Below are positions 1 to 9,665 of a stretch of DNA of 64,000 nucleotides, piece after piece (position 1 is the stretch's first letter; each line of letters opens with the position of its first letter). The stretch spans positions 4,960,001-5,024,000 of the forward strand of contig NZ_CP135275.1 of assembly GCF_032302195.1 (NCBI RefSeq), given 5' to 3'. The notes below the pieces were generated by a model, which saw nothing but the letters and a program-made list of their open reading frames with translations, made no database searches and was not told the DNA's origin. The stretch comes from Paenibacillus sp. MMS20-IR301. GTDB lineage: Bacteria > Bacillota > Bacilli > Paenibacillales > Paenibacillaceae. A program made the translations under genes and the position numbers.

Positions 1-1072
1 ACGCATAAGTAAGATGATAGGAAAGTGCTGTTTTACCACTGCCTTGTGTATGCCATATAACACCCGAGGTAATGCCCTGGCTTATTTTTTCACGAACAGT
101 TAGAGCAGCAAATAACTGCTGGTATCTCATAACATGCTTTTGATCGGTTGATTCAATCTTACCATCAACCTCACGTTCCATTTTTGCATACGCCATTCCG
201 TATTTAAGAATAAAAAGTAAGCGTTCTGGAGAACACATTGAAGTTATAATACGGTTAGTAGGAGTGTTTATACTTAAATTGGTTTGATATTCAGGTGCGT
301 GATGAATCACTTGACAGTTAAAATCGCATAGAATTCGCTTCTCAACATCATTATCAATTTCTATGTATGGATAGCTTTTAATAAAAGGGGCAACTTCCTG
401 ATTTCCAATATTCTCTTCACGGAAACAATTAAATGGCGAAGCCTCTCTTGCTGCCGTACAATAAAACGCACCTTGTATAGGCACAATACCACCTTGTGTA
501 TCATACTCCATATTATTTGAAAATATCATCAGCTGAGTAATATTTATAAAACGACGAAACTTTTTATTAGGAAAACGTTGACGATTCATGCGGTCGCTTT
601 CTGCTACCATGCCACCATGATTATTAGGCTTTTTCACTTCAATAAATACAAGAGGAAGGCCGTTTATAAATAATGTAATATCAGGACGGAACTCATCTTG
701 ATCACGTTTGCAAGTAAATTCTGCCGTAAAATGAAACGTATTATTTTCTGGGTGCTCAAAATCTATAAGACGGACAGGAGAAATAGTTGTTAATCTCTTA
801 TAAAAACTACGTCCAAGGTCATCATTATCCAATTCTTGACGAATTGTACGTAATGTTTGTTCTACCTCTCCTTCACGACCTGGATTAAGAGTGCAAAACT
901 GTTGTTTGAAAATGCCCTTCAAAATGTTTGTGTCGGGGTCATAAAACGCACCTGCCATTTCCTCGGATATTTTCCCAAAGTATTCATAACCAACTCTAGT
1001 TAAATGAACAAGTGCAGGCATTTGAACACGAGTTGCCTCATTAAATTTATCAGGAATATTGATAAACACCAT
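1..1072 (-). CDS. hsdR: Type I restriction enzyme R subunit HsdR, N-terminal part
   Basis: The reading frame is open from an ATG at 1072 down to the window edge, giving 357 residues and no stop, so the gene continues to the left. The start has a good ribosome-binding site (GGGAGG, about 9 bases upstream). The N-terminal nuclease domain carries the PD-(D/E)XK signature: D131 in RPDITLF, then E145 and K147 in FIEVKKP. The last visible residues, GVIWHTQGSGKTAL, hold the Walker A motif of the translocase domain (GSGKT 344-348), as in HsdR proteins. In this family the subunit translocates and cleaves DNA in complex with HsdM and HsdS. No intact hsdM or hsdS lies upstream; only decayed sequence is there, so the partners are either to the left or lost. 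Confidence 0.93.
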   Translation of the reverse strand, partial: MVFINIPDKFNEATRVQMPALVHLTRVGYEYFGKISEEMAGAFYDPDTNILKGIFKQQFCTLNPGREGEVEQTLRTIRQELDNDDLGRSFYKRLTTISPVRLIDFEHPENNTFHFTAEFTCKRDQDEFRPDITLFINGLPLVFIEVKKPNNHGGMVAESDRMNRQRFPNKKFRRFINITQLMIFSNNMEYDTQGGIVPIQGAFYCTAAREASPFNCFREENIGNQEVAPFIKSYPYIEIDNDVEKRILCDFNCQVIHHAPEYQTNLSINTPTNRIITSMCSPERLLFILKYGMAYAKMEREVDGKIESTDQKHVMRYQQLFAALTVREKISQGITSGVIWHTQGSGKTALSYHLTYA

Positions 1073-1130
1073 AGGTTATAACCTCCCTCTTAGAGTCTCT
1101 TATATGCTAATCTAGCTTCCCTAATCCTCG

Positions 1131-1860
1131 CTAAAATTTATCAGAATCTAATTTCTTTATTTCGTTTGTGGCAAATTTCGACACAAGATCATAATTAGTC
1201 ATTAAGTTTGCATAGGTTACACATAAATAAGTATATGCTCGTAAGCTTCCCTTAAGAAAGATAAATTTGTAAGAAATATGCTCTTTCTAACCCTGTAACC
1301 TTGTAAAGCTCCTAGAAACTTCTAACTTCCTATTCGAGCCATAGTACTTTTACAATGATTAAATTTTATGTAGATATTATCAATACCCAATCTGCCTTAC
1401 TTAATAATTCCGTTATACCACCGTCGCCGTTTCCCAACGGATTTACCAGTGTCATTAGAGAACCAACCTACCCCCATCTTCACTAGAATCCCAACCATTA
1501 GTTTTCAAGGAGACCGGGGTGGATCCTTTTATTGAACCTAATATGTTTTTGGCTAATTCATGCCCCTGACTCTCTGGTAACTGCACTCTAGCAATTCCTC
1601 AGGCGCCTTTTCATCGAACCTAATACTGGTATCCTGAATTTCCGGATCGGCTCTACCTTCATTTTCATTCCACTTCTGGGAATAGAATTGCTTAAACTTC
1701 AGGAACTGTCTAAGATACTATACATTTATTGGGTTGGGATTTTGAATAAGCCCCCCCTTGCCCCTATCTGTAATTCGGAAAACGCCCGTCTTATGTTTTC
1801 CAGAAAAGATTGCTTTTGGCTATACTATTTGTCTCCTTCAAGTTTTTAGCAAAGGCGGCA
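1131..1860 (-). pseudogene. Decayed coding remnants upstream of hsdR
   Basis: No intact gene is present, but the minus strand keeps several coding-like stretches in shifting frames. One 51-codon stretch ends at 1131-1133 with NEIKKLDSDKF and is interrupted upstream by a TAG at 1287-1289. A second (about 1570-1730) contains QKWNENEGRADPEIQ, and a neighbouring frame (about 1450-1600) contains GHELAKNILGSIKGSTPVS. A third (about 1790-1860) contains AAFAKNLKETNSIAK. The frames would join with single-base shifts. I do not recognise the families. Their position just upstream of hsdR, in the same direction, would suit remains of other operon genes, but that is inference. Confidence 0.35.
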
Positions 1861-2262
1861 TGAGTAATTGATAATCAGATATAGATATCCCCTTGCCCCC
1901 TAAAAACCGGCCACTTACTTAAAATATTTATATTCTAATCGTAGAATCTTTGCTCTATTCTACCATAAAATATCATTCCAAATATATTTAGTATTCTCAT
2001 ACTTAATTCTACAGACCATCATAAGAGGTTTGGGCAGATGCTCGCCATTAATGTATAGTAGCTCAATAGAGCTCGCCCATGAGACGATCCGCGGGCATTA
2101 TATTGTATTGTCACTTTTGAAATTAATTCCATAATCAATTAACTTTAACGGGTTGCCTTCATAGCAAATAGCTCCACTGACATCCAAGCTGAATATTAAG
2201 CACTTTCTTTTCATCTACCCAAATATGACAAACTGGCAGCCCTATCCCCACGTTCCTATGTC
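1861..2262. other. Intergenic stretch with half of a dispersed hairpin element
   Basis: No gene is visible here. Positions about 2101-2190 resemble 32503-32593 over roughly 90 bases, including ATTCCATAATC and AATAGCTCCACTGAC. Here only the left arm of the hairpin found at 32569-32605 survives; the matching right arm is missing. The rest is AT-rich sequence without a convincing ORF. Confidence 0.45.
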
Positions 2263-3489
2263 TCAATCCTTATACGGATCAAACTCATCCGCTCCCGCCA
2301 TACACACACCAATTGGCTTCAGCACATGCATAACCTCAATCGTCTCCGCATGCGCATCCAGCACCTCTTGAAGCTTCCGGTACACAAAAGGACTCTCGTC
2401 CGTGCCTGCACCGCGGAGCTCCACACCGAAATCACGAACCGCCTCCATCATTCGTGCCGTCGTGATTTGACCGCCGCTGCGGGTACGGGTTTTCCAGTTC
2501 ATTTTGCCGGCTGCTTGGGTGCGGCTCATGATTCGTCCTGCTCCATGAACGGTGCTGTAGTAGGAGTCTTTGTTCTCGATGCTATCTTTTCCCTTAACGA
2601 TTACGGAGATGTCGCCCATACTGCCGCCGATGAAACCAACCTGACCCGGTGCCGACGGGGTTGCCCCTTTGCGGACGACAACAACTTCTTTGCCGTTATG
2701 GGTTTCTTTCCAGGCATAGTTATGATGGTTATGCACTTCGAGGTCCGCTTCCGTTCCCAGGATGACTAGTACTTGCCGGATCACATAATCCCTGCCCGCA
2801 TAGGCGTAGCGTCCGGCCAGCTTCATGGCCCGGTAATACATATCGCCAAGCTCGCTGCTCAGACCCAGCAGTACGGGCGGTTGGTCCATCTTTTCACCGG
2901 GGGCGTTAGCCAGAAAGTCTCTGCCCGCTGCCAGGTTAAGGAAACCGCTCGCCGTCTTATGGCCGAACCCTCTGCTCCCGAAATGATTGGCGATCCACAC
3001 CCGGCCTGTTCCGGCTTCTTCAAACAAATCCACGAAGTGGTTGCCGCTGCCGACCGTGCCTAACTGACTCTGGGCCAGCGCTTTCAGCTTGTCGTGCTCC
3101 TGCTTACCTACTGCCTTGAAAACGTCCCAGTCCGAATCGTCAAACAGCTCATGATCGACCCGCTCATTATTGACACGGCCTACTCCGAAGGAAATTCTGC
3201 GGGCGATTTCGTCCATGATTTTTGCCAGCTTGGGCCGGATATCCTCAACAGTCAGACTGGTTCGCACCGCTTTATTCCCGCAGCCAATATCATAACCAAC
3301 ACCGGACGGGGAGATCTGCCCATCGTATACGACCACCCCGCCGATCGGCTGACTGTAGCCTTTATGATGATCTGCCATGAGCAGGGTTTGCACAACATTG
3401 CCTGTTTCCGCACACGTTATTGCTTGCGCCAGCGCTCCGCTGTCGGGATTCCCCCAGACCCGCACGCCGTCTATATTTTGATAAGCCAT
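2263..3489 (-). CDS. rtcB: RtcB-family RNA ligase
   Basis: RtcB joins 2',3'-cyclic-phosphate (or 3'-phosphate) and 5'-OH RNA ends using GTP and Mn2+. The sequence keeps the family signatures: DIGCGN with the metal-binding Asp and Cys, GTVGSGNHFVDLFE, the histidines of NHFGSRGFGHK and HNHHNYAW, and HGAGRIMSR near the C-terminus, which carries the His that becomes guanylylated. The length of 408 residues fits the family. An ATG exists seven codons upstream at 3510, but an AAGGAG lies inside those codons and precedes the ATG at 3489, so I place the start there (MAYQNIDG). The gene follows the 3529-5094 gene by about 40 bases and is probably cotranscribed. No RtcA, RtcR or archease gene is nearby. 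Confidence 0.93.
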   Translation of the reverse strand: MAYQNIDGVRVWGNPDSGALAQAITCAETGNVVQTLLMADHHKGYSQPIGGVVVYDGQISPSGVGYDIGCGNKAVRTSLTVEDIRPKLAKIMDEIARRISFGVGRVNNERVDHELFDDSDWDVFKAVGKQEHDKLKALAQSQLGTVGSGNHFVDLFEEAGTGRVWIANHFGSRGFGHKTASGFLNLAAGRDFLANAPGEKMDQPPVLLGLSSELGDMYYRAMKLAGRYAYAGRDYVIRQVLVILGTEADLEVHNHHNYAWKETHNGKEVVVVRKGATPSAPGQVGFIGGSMGDISVIVKGKDSIENKDSYYSTVHGAGRIMSRTQAAGKMNWKTRTRSGGQITTARMMEAVRDFGVELRGAGTDESPFVYRKLQEVLDAHAETIEVMHVLKPIGVCMAGADEFDPYKD

Positions 3490-3528
3490 ATTGTGATTCA
3501 ACTCCTTCATTATAAATATTGCTCAAGC

Positions 3529-5094
3529 TTAGAGCCCCTTTGCTTCACGGAGCCCGGCTAGCCGTTCTTGTACCGGTTCTTCAGGCTCAATCGCCGATAA
3601 CTGAGTGACTGCATGAACCAGTTGCTCTCCCCAGGAGGAAACGTCCCAGCTCTCTAGCGCCATGATCGCCATATTGCGGTTGGAGGTCACTGTACTGTTA
3701 AGGCCAGTCAAGATCAGCTCTGCACCTATCCCCTCGAACCGATCCAAGCTCTGCAAGATTGCCCCCAGCCTCCTGTGTGCTGCATATTCCCCGCCGAATC
3801 CCATTTCAGTTCCGGGACCCGTGGCGATCTGCTGTAAGGGAAGGTGTTCGCTGGCGAATTGAACGAACCTGTGAATCCGCTCACGGTCATCCGATTTCAT
3901 CAGCTGATAGTAATAGAAATCCTGTTGCGGGTCAGCCGCAAGCTGATGGTAGAGCGTATCCCAAATATCCATGCCAAGCTTCTCCGCACATGCCACGCCG
4001 TAGTAAGCATCCGTTAGATCGCTGCTGCGAGCCGCATCCATAACAATGCTAATCCACTTCGCGTCGGCCATAATTGACCCGCAAGCCTCACGGATTTCGC
4101 TTCTTAACGGTTCACTCCAGCCTGCCGATTTCCGCGCAGTCCACTTCTCCTCCTCCTCAGCCAGGAAGTAGTGAATGCTAAATATGACGGACAGATGTTT
4201 GGCCGTTGACCCTGCCTCCCGGATGAGCCTCACGTAATCCAATATTACCTGCGGGGCATGCTCATAATCGTCAATATCCTCAGCTGGCCCGCCATTCAAT
4301 AACGCTTCGATGATATCGGTTGCCCCATGAAGTAAAGCGCTATCCACCCGTTCAGCCGAAAGTGCCTCATGCAAACCGCCATTTCTGGCACAAGTACAGG
4401 CTAAATATTCGTTCATAATGTTATTGTGGCAGCCTTGCCGGAGCATCCAATCCTTGATCTTCTGATTTGCAGGCTCAAGTCTCTCGACGATATGTATTTT
4501 GCCCCAGCCGTGGACCTGATGAGCGAGTTCAAATAGCACCTGATTGCTGTCTTCCATTCCATTATGAATCGCTACCATCGCATACAGCGTAAATTCCTCA
4601 TGTCTCCCCAGCGTTAGGAGCAATTCCTTGACCTGCCCATTCTGAAAAAGCCCTAGCATTGCAATACCGAATTTGACGGCATTCCGGTGCGCCGCATGCT
4701 CCGCCAGCCATTTTCCCTCAAGGAATACGGAATCCGGCTGAATTCCCGGCTGCTTGCGCACCTCATCTATAATGGCATCGATCTTCCCGCTTACATCCGT
4801 CTTTACAAGCTTGGCATACAAAGCCTTTCTTGTTGCATTCTTAGGCTTCCTGGATTGCTTCGCCAGCAGCTGAACCAGCTCCCGTGCCTCATCCGTCATT
4901 TTATCAGGCGCGGCATGATGCCCAAAGGCTCCGTCTAAACCGCCCGCTACCCATCTGATTGTATCACCGGACCAGAATTCCTCGTCATCCGGCAGCGATC
5001 CGTCCACGGACTCTCCTTGCTCCTTAATATGAGTGTAAATGGAGGTTCTGCCCTCCCATAGCGGCCGCTTCGCTCTATCGAAGAATATAACCAT
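3529..5094 (-). CDS. Hypothetical helical-repeat protein, rtcB neighbour
   Basis: This 521-residue protein has no family I can name. After a short N-terminal segment (MVIFFDRAKRPLWEG) most of the chain is amphipathic helices in HEAT-like series, for example around ELLLTLGRHEEFTLYAMVA and LEALLNG-type segments. No signal peptide or membrane segment is seen. The frame opens 35 codons further upstream (5199), but a GAGGTG about 9 bases before the ATG at 5094 favours the shorter form. It lies directly upstream of rtcB on the same strand with about 40 bases between them, so it may act with the RNA ligase. That functional link is inference from position only. Confidence 0.75.
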   Translation of the reverse strand: MVIFFDRAKRPLWEGRTSIYTHIKEQGESVDGSLPDDEEFWSGDTIRWVAGGLDGAFGHHAAPDKMTDEARELVQLLAKQSRKPKNATRKALYAKLVKTDVSGKIDAIIDEVRKQPGIQPDSVFLEGKWLAEHAAHRNAVKFGIAMLGLFQNGQVKELLLTLGRHEEFTLYAMVAIHNGMEDSNQVLFELAHQVHGWGKIHIVERLEPANQKIKDWMLRQGCHNNIMNEYLACTCARNGGLHEALSAERVDSALLHGATDIIEALLNGGPAEDIDDYEHAPQVILDYVRLIREAGSTAKHLSVIFSIHYFLAEEEEKWTARKSAGWSEPLRSEIREACGSIMADAKWISIVMDAARSSDLTDAYYGVACAEKLGMDIWDTLYHQLAADPQQDFYYYQLMKSDDRERIHRFVQFASEHLPLQQIATGPGTEMGFGGEYAAHRRLGAILQSLDRFEGIGAELILTGLNSTVTSNRNMAIMALESWDVSSWGEQLVHAVTQLSAIEPEEPVQERLAGLREAKGL

Positions 5095-5263
5095 TGTTCC
5101 TAGCACCTCTTCCTGTATTTCCTTGGATACGCTTCTGTATTTATATTGGCTTATCTTGGGAGCAAAGAACATGGCGTAAGTATTACAACTGGAATACAAT
5201 TTTCACATTGTATCCAGCACTCTCTAAATCCAGGACTGAGAAGGCTCTTCTTAACAGAAAAAA

Positions 5264-5313
5264 GGATCGGCTTATTGGCTCCGGGCTCTCCCTTCACCAT
5301 TCATCCGATCCTC
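5264..5313. terminator. Long-loop hairpin repeat, copy A
   Basis: GGATCGG at the left end pairs with CCGATCC near the right end. The segment in between is shared with copies at 19082-19132 and 51724-51778. It sits about 40 bases beyond the stop of the immunity-like gene at 5353, so it probably ends the seven-gene operon. Confidence 0.55.
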
Positions 5314-5352
5314 TTCACTTCGTCACCTCATCACGTAGATGAATGGACGGAT

Positions 5353-5730
5353 TTATAGATACTCATCCTGCGTTATAATTTCTACTGTGGGTTGAAGACA
5401 AACAGCAATACCGCCATCTTCATCTTCTCTGTCATCAAGCAGCAAGGCATAGCTGCCATTGCGCTGGAACAATAAGGTGCGCGGAACGAACCGCTTAGAC
5501 GCGTCACTTTCCGAATAATCGGCCAGCAGTTGTTCGGCCGTTGTTAAACGTTCCTGTTGGTGGTCACCAAAATCAGCAATCGCCGCTTCCTGCTCAGCAG
5601 TAATACCATCTTGCTCAAAATATGCTGCCGCTTTGATGATTACTTTATAGTTATTGTCAAACAGTACAATTTCCGTTTCAGTTTTCCACCCTACATTAAA
5701 AATAAGCTCACCAAACACCGGACTGTTCAT
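5353..5730 (-). CDS. Probable immunity protein for the adjacent nuclease toxin
   Basis: This is a 125-residue acidic cytoplasmic protein with no signal peptide. It opens with FGELIFNVGW and a predicted beta-rich N-terminal half, a layout I associate with small immunity-like proteins of polymorphic toxin systems (resembling DUF6985 members; recalled, not searched). Its ATG overlaps the last base of the stop codon of the nuclease gene at 5730, so translation is coupled. The expected role is to bind and block the nuclease. It is the last gene of the operon and is followed by a hairpin. The immunity role is inferred from position, size and charge. Confidence 0.65.
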   Translation of the reverse strand: MNSPVFGELIFNVGWKTETEIVLFDNNYKVIIKAAAYFEQDGITAEQEAAIADFGDHQQERLTTAEQLLADYSESDASKRFVPRTLLFQRNGSYALLLDDREDEDGGIAVCLQPTVEIITQDEYL

Positions 5731-6338
5731 TATAACTCACCTATTCCTTTCTTAGCTTCAGAGATTCCCCCGCTATGCGTGAAATTCGCATGAATTTCGT
5801 TAGGGACCTTCTGCATCGTTTTCATATCCTTGCATTCATGCCATGTATAGTTATTGTCTTTACGCCATTGTGCCACTTCTTTGGGATCACAGTCCTTTTG
5901 ATTGGCCAGGGCCATATCAGCCTTATCGAAATTATCAGTACGCTCGGTAGAGAACGGCTCAATTTCAACTGTGCCTTTGCTAACCTCGTTAAAATCCGGC
6001 TCTCCATCCTTATAGACAATCCCATCATCTATACCATATTTGTCGAGCAGTTGCCCCATGGTTAAGCCTTCTGGATTGGAACGCGTTCTCCCTTTCACTT
6101 CAGGCGGGGTATAATCCTGGTCGGGTATCCATTTAGAGTTGCCACGTTCACCGTCCCAATGTCCATTATTACCTTCAATCGGACAATTCTTCAAATTCTC
6201 AATCACTGGGCCTAACGGTGCATCATATTCGCTCTCCGGTTTTTCGAAGGTCTTATGCTCCGCCATTTTGCCAAGCGGACAGTCGGCAAACCTTTTTATT
6301 GAAATCTCTGTGACCTCTTTAAACGATGCAACACTCAT
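5730..6338 (-). CDS. HNH/EndoVII-type nuclease toxin (WHH/LHH-like)
   Basis: The 202-residue protein ends in a compact HNH/Endonuclease VII-type domain. Visible motifs are W166-H167-E168 (YTWHECKD), TMQKVP (174-179), H183 and HSGG (188-191), the pattern of the WHH/LHH toxin nucleases of polymorphic toxin systems. The preceding region, with SNPEGLTMGQLLDKYGID and a PDFNEVSKGTVEI segment, is also typical of these toxins. There is no signal peptide, LXG, Rhs or other delivery module, so it is probably used inside the cell. Its start overlaps the ATPase stop by four bases (ATGA) and GGGGTG precedes it. Presumed action is DNA or RNA cleavage, restrained by the next gene. E168 replaces the second His of a strict WHH. 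Confidence 0.75.
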   Translation of the reverse strand: MSVASFKEVTEISIKRFADCPLGKMAEHKTFEKPESEYDAPLGPVIENLKNCPIEGNNGHWDGERGNSKWIPDQDYTPPEVKGRTRSNPEGLTMGQLLDKYGIDDGIVYKDGEPDFNEVSKGTVEIEPFSTERTDNFDKADMALANQKDCDPKEVAQWRKDNNYTWHECKDMKTMQKVPNEIHANFTHSGGISEAKKGIGEL

Positions 6339-9300
6339 ATATTCACCCCGCCGCTTCTCGCAAAGCTATCCTTTACAGCATCAATCCATTGCTTATAGAT
6401 CCGTTCACGCACCTCTGATTCTTCTTGCTGTACGCTGATGTCTTTCATCAAGCATTGGCTTATAGCAAGGGTTACCTCTTCGGAGGCATCGGATACGAAC
6501 TGATTCACAAGTCTGGCAAGTTTCCCGGTTAGCCCGGTATTATTAACGGAAGTGGACACCAGGCTTTCGACTTGCGCACGCACACCAAGCAAGCCAGTGA
6601 TGCGGCGGGAAAGCTTAATGAATTCAGCGGGATCCCATAAAGATAATTGACCCTCCGATTGATATTCAGAGATTTGCTCCTCCAAAAATTCTGTGTTGCC
6701 CGAGGATAACTGAAGTATAGGCAAACTGCGTTCAATTTCGGTTACATCGAATTCAAGCCGTTCACGCACCCTTCCCTGAATAAGAAGCGACAGAATCTGC
6801 GTCCACACCTTCCGGACATCCACTGCCGTGTAATGTGCTGTGCTGTTGTACTGCTTTTCGTCTACATTGCATTTATTCACCTTAACCAGCACAGGCTCTA
6901 CCCAATCATTCTGGTAAATAGCCGCTACACCACGCTCCAGCTTGGACAGTTCACCAATCTGCTCCTCGTTCAGATTTGCGGCATACCCTACCAGCTCCCG
7001 GTCGCTTCGTTCCGGCAATCTCAGAATAATTTTGGTGTTAGTGTTGCGAATAACTGACATATCCAACAATCCCGGCGATTGATCAGCGATAATAAATCCT
7101 TCCCCATACGTTCTCATCTCGGCAATTGAATTGGCCAGCATCTCTACCGATTTGCCAAGCAAATTGGAGCTTTCAGCGGATTGCTCGGTTGATGTACGTT
7201 TTAATAGAACATGCGCTTCCTCAAGCACAGTTATATGTTCAAGAGGACTATTCGTTCTGCCGGAGGTCATCCGGTATTCATTAAGCTTCATAACGAGCAG
7301 TCCCATAATGAGCGACTTGGTTTCCGTTGATCCGATCCGGCTCAAATCTACTATGACGTTATTGTCGAACAACTCGGCATCCGTCAAATCATCGCTTGTA
7401 AAAATAAGTCCATTCAATCCATTCGTCAGTGACCGCACACGGGTACACAAGGCACCGGAGTAATCCCCCTTGCTGTCAGACGAGTACTTGGATTCATCTA
7501 TTACATTCTCAATTTGCTCCAGCACATCTGCGAAATTTGGATATTTATCGCCTTTCGGATTGTCAGAAGCACTTAAATTCCAGCCAGCCTCAGTATACGA
7601 GCGTTCCATCGCTTCCTTTAAGATGGCCGGCATTGCCGCATACATTGGCCAACATACATTAAACAATTCAACAAGCCTGTCCAAATGCTCCAGAACATGA
7701 ATGTCAGCCGGGAAACGGAACGGATTAATCCGCAGCAAAGCATTTTTTTGGGGATTAGTACCGTAAACAGATACGTCAGCAAACTGCCCAAACACGTTTT
7801 TGTACTCGCCTTTTACTGGCTCGATAACCAGGAACGGAATGTCGTACACATTTCGCAATTGCTGGAGCATTTCGTATACCGTATTGCTTTTGCCTGAGCC
7901 GGTAGAGCCTGTCACAAACGTATGCATTGTCATCGAATCACGGTCAAGACGCACCTCTGTGTTCGTCTCACTGCCCATTGTGAACACGTTGCCGAGAATA
8001 AAGCTGCTCTCGCGGTTGCGGCGCTGATTATACCTGACAACCTCCCGTCCGAAATCCGCATGTTCGATGACCGGGAAACCGCACACCGATTTGCGTGGAA
8101 GCCCCATCTGAATCGCTAGCTCGTTCCCGCTTACAAGCGACGAAGCTGTCACAGGCAAGTTGACCGAGTGTGAACGATACTCAAACAGAGGATGAACAAA
8201 ATTCGTAATGTACTCCCGAAGCCTAGGAAGCTGCTTGGTATGCTGACGCCCCCAGAAGTTAATTGCGGAGGTCTCTACACCGGATTTCTCGCCCTTCATC
8301 AATGCCCGGTAAGTTCCCGCTGCCATCTCTGCAGTTTCTTGACTGTCTGACAAGAAATACGCTGCGCATTCCCACATGCCGAGGCTTTCGCAATCATCAA
8401 TCCGCTTCAGCTGCAAATCAATCCGCTCCAGCGTGTTCATAAGCGTTTTATTTTGCATCGTAAGCTGCAGATTGTCTGAAGTAGCAGCGGTTAAGCCCGT
8501 CGTCTTAGTATTATTTTCACTTGAGCCTTCACTCTCAGTATCTGATTCTCCGGACGACTCCGATGAACTTTCGGAATAGCTTTCGTTCGTAGAGGTTCCT
8601 TTTGTTGTTGACTTAGGATTAATTGCGCTAAGACCAACCTGACCTGCAATAATCACTCCTGCTGCGGCTAGACTGGCTCCTCCTGTTAGCGGAGCGGCAA
8701 CAATGCTGGCTGTGCCAAGCAATGCCGCGCCAACTCCTTTCGCAATCATGGCAGCGGTATCGGTCTTGGTTACAGATTCATTTACCGTCGAGCTCATTGA
8801 ACGGCTGGTGCCCGTCTGGGTCGAGCGGTTGGTCGAATGCGATGTTCCCGTTGTTGTCCCTTGTGAAAAGGCACTTGAAACATTTAACGCAGTATTCGTG
8901 CCATAACTCAGCTGCATATTGGCAAACGGCGACAGCTGGGTATATATATTCTCATAGGCGCGCCGTGATTCTGCTAACTGGGCGGCTGACGTGCTTTTGG
9001 CCAAAATGACGGAGGTATAGCGCTGACCCTGCATAGCGAGAACAAGCTTGTCGAGCCCCTGTATAAACCGCTCGTTATCCGTGAATTCCGCATCCTTATT
9101 GTTGGCGACACACGAGACCGATGCGATATTCCCGGATGGAATACTTTCAAGGAAACCTTCTGCTGCGGAATCGAGAAGGTCTTCGGTTTTTACACCGGGG
9201 AACTGGCCTCGCAGCGCATTTCTTAAAGTATCTTTGAGTGATTTCGTTGTCCGTTTATCGTCAAGCGTACGAATGCCCATATACAAATCAGTTTTCTGTC

Positions 9301-9661
9301 CGTTGCTATCGGCAATAATAAACACACCGCAATTCAAATTTTGTACCGCATTGAACACAGAAGCAAATTTATAAGTGGAATATTCATTATTCTGGTACAC
9401 CATTTCAGTTATTTTGAACAGCCGAATATCACTAATCTGCTTCAGACTATCGGGAAGCGGAATAATATCAAACTCCGTAAGCTTGGTTAAATAATTCTTG
9501 AGCACAATATCATCGACGAGTAAGCTTGCTTCTGCAAGCTGCCGTTCCATAGTGTTATAACTGGGTACGTTGCTTACAGGCATAGATAGGGAGGGGGGCT
9601 CTATCTTGTCACTTACCGATACAGTCCCCTTCCCGCCGGTCAAATCTACAAAGTCACTCAT
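6335..9661 (-). CDS. HerA/FtsK-like (DUF87-type) ATPase with Ser/Thr-rich N-terminal region
   Basis: This 1108-residue protein has three parts. Residues 1-260 form a domain I do not recognise. Residues 260-390 are low-complexity Ser/Thr-rich sequence flanking a hydrophobic Ala/Gly segment (about 303-347) that could insert in a membrane. Residues about 555-930 are a RecA-fold motor with Walker A GSTGSGKSN (585-593), Walker B ITVLEEAH (810-817) and a downstream IIADQSPGLLD segment, as in HerA/DUF87 and VirB4-like ATPases. The C-terminal 150 residues are helical. GGGAGG precedes the ATG. It starts 4 bases after the upstream gene and overlaps the nuclease gene by 4 bases. A hexameric DNA-translocating or protein-moving motor is the likely role. 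Confidence 0.8.
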   Translation of the reverse strand: MSDFVDLTGGKGTVSVSDKIEPPSLSMPVSNVPSYNTMERQLAEASLLVDDIVLKNYLTKLTEFDIIPLPDSLKQISDIRLFKITEMVYQNNEYSTYKFASVFNAVQNLNCGVFIIADSNGQKTDLYMGIRTLDDKRTTKSLKDTLRNALRGQFPGVKTEDLLDSAAEGFLESIPSGNIASVSCVANNKDAEFTDNERFIQGLDKLVLAMQGQRYTSVILAKSTSAAQLAESRRAYENIYTQLSPFANMQLSYGTNTALNVSSAFSQGTTTGTSHSTNRSTQTGTSRSMSSTVNESVTKTDTAAMIAKGVGAALLGTASIVAAPLTGGASLAAAGVIIAGQVGLSAINPKSTTKGTSTNESYSESSSESSGESDTESEGSSENNTKTTGLTAATSDNLQLTMQNKTLMNTLERIDLQLKRIDDCESLGMWECAAYFLSDSQETAEMAAGTYRALMKGEKSGVETSAINFWGRQHTKQLPRLREYITNFVHPLFEYRSHSVNLPVTASSLVSGNELAIQMGLPRKSVCGFPVIEHADFGREVVRYNQRRNRESSFILGNVFTMGSETNTEVRLDRDSMTMHTFVTGSTGSGKSNTVYEMLQQLRNVYDIPFLVIEPVKGEYKNVFGQFADVSVYGTNPQKNALLRINPFRFPADIHVLEHLDRLVELFNVCWPMYAAMPAILKEAMERSYTEAGWNLSASDNPKGDKYPNFADVLEQIENVIDESKYSSDSKGDYSGALCTRVRSLTNGLNGLIFTSDDLTDAELFDNNVIVDLSRIGSTETKSLIMGLLVMKLNEYRMTSGRTNSPLEHITVLEEAHVLLKRTSTEQSAESSNLLGKSVEMLANSIAEMRTYGEGFIIADQSPGLLDMSVIRNTNTKIILRLPERSDRELVGYAANLNEEQIGELSKLERGVAAIYQNDWVEPVLVKVNKCNVDEKQYNSTAHYTAVDVRKVWTQILSLLIQGRVRERLEFDVTEIERSLPILQLSSGNTEFLEEQISEYQSEGQLSLWDPAEFIKLSRRITGLLGVRAQVESLVSTSVNNTGLTGKLARLVNQFVSDASEEVTLAISQCLMKDISVQQEESEVRERIYKQWIDAVKDSFARSGGVNI

Positions 9662-9665
9662 TCCC

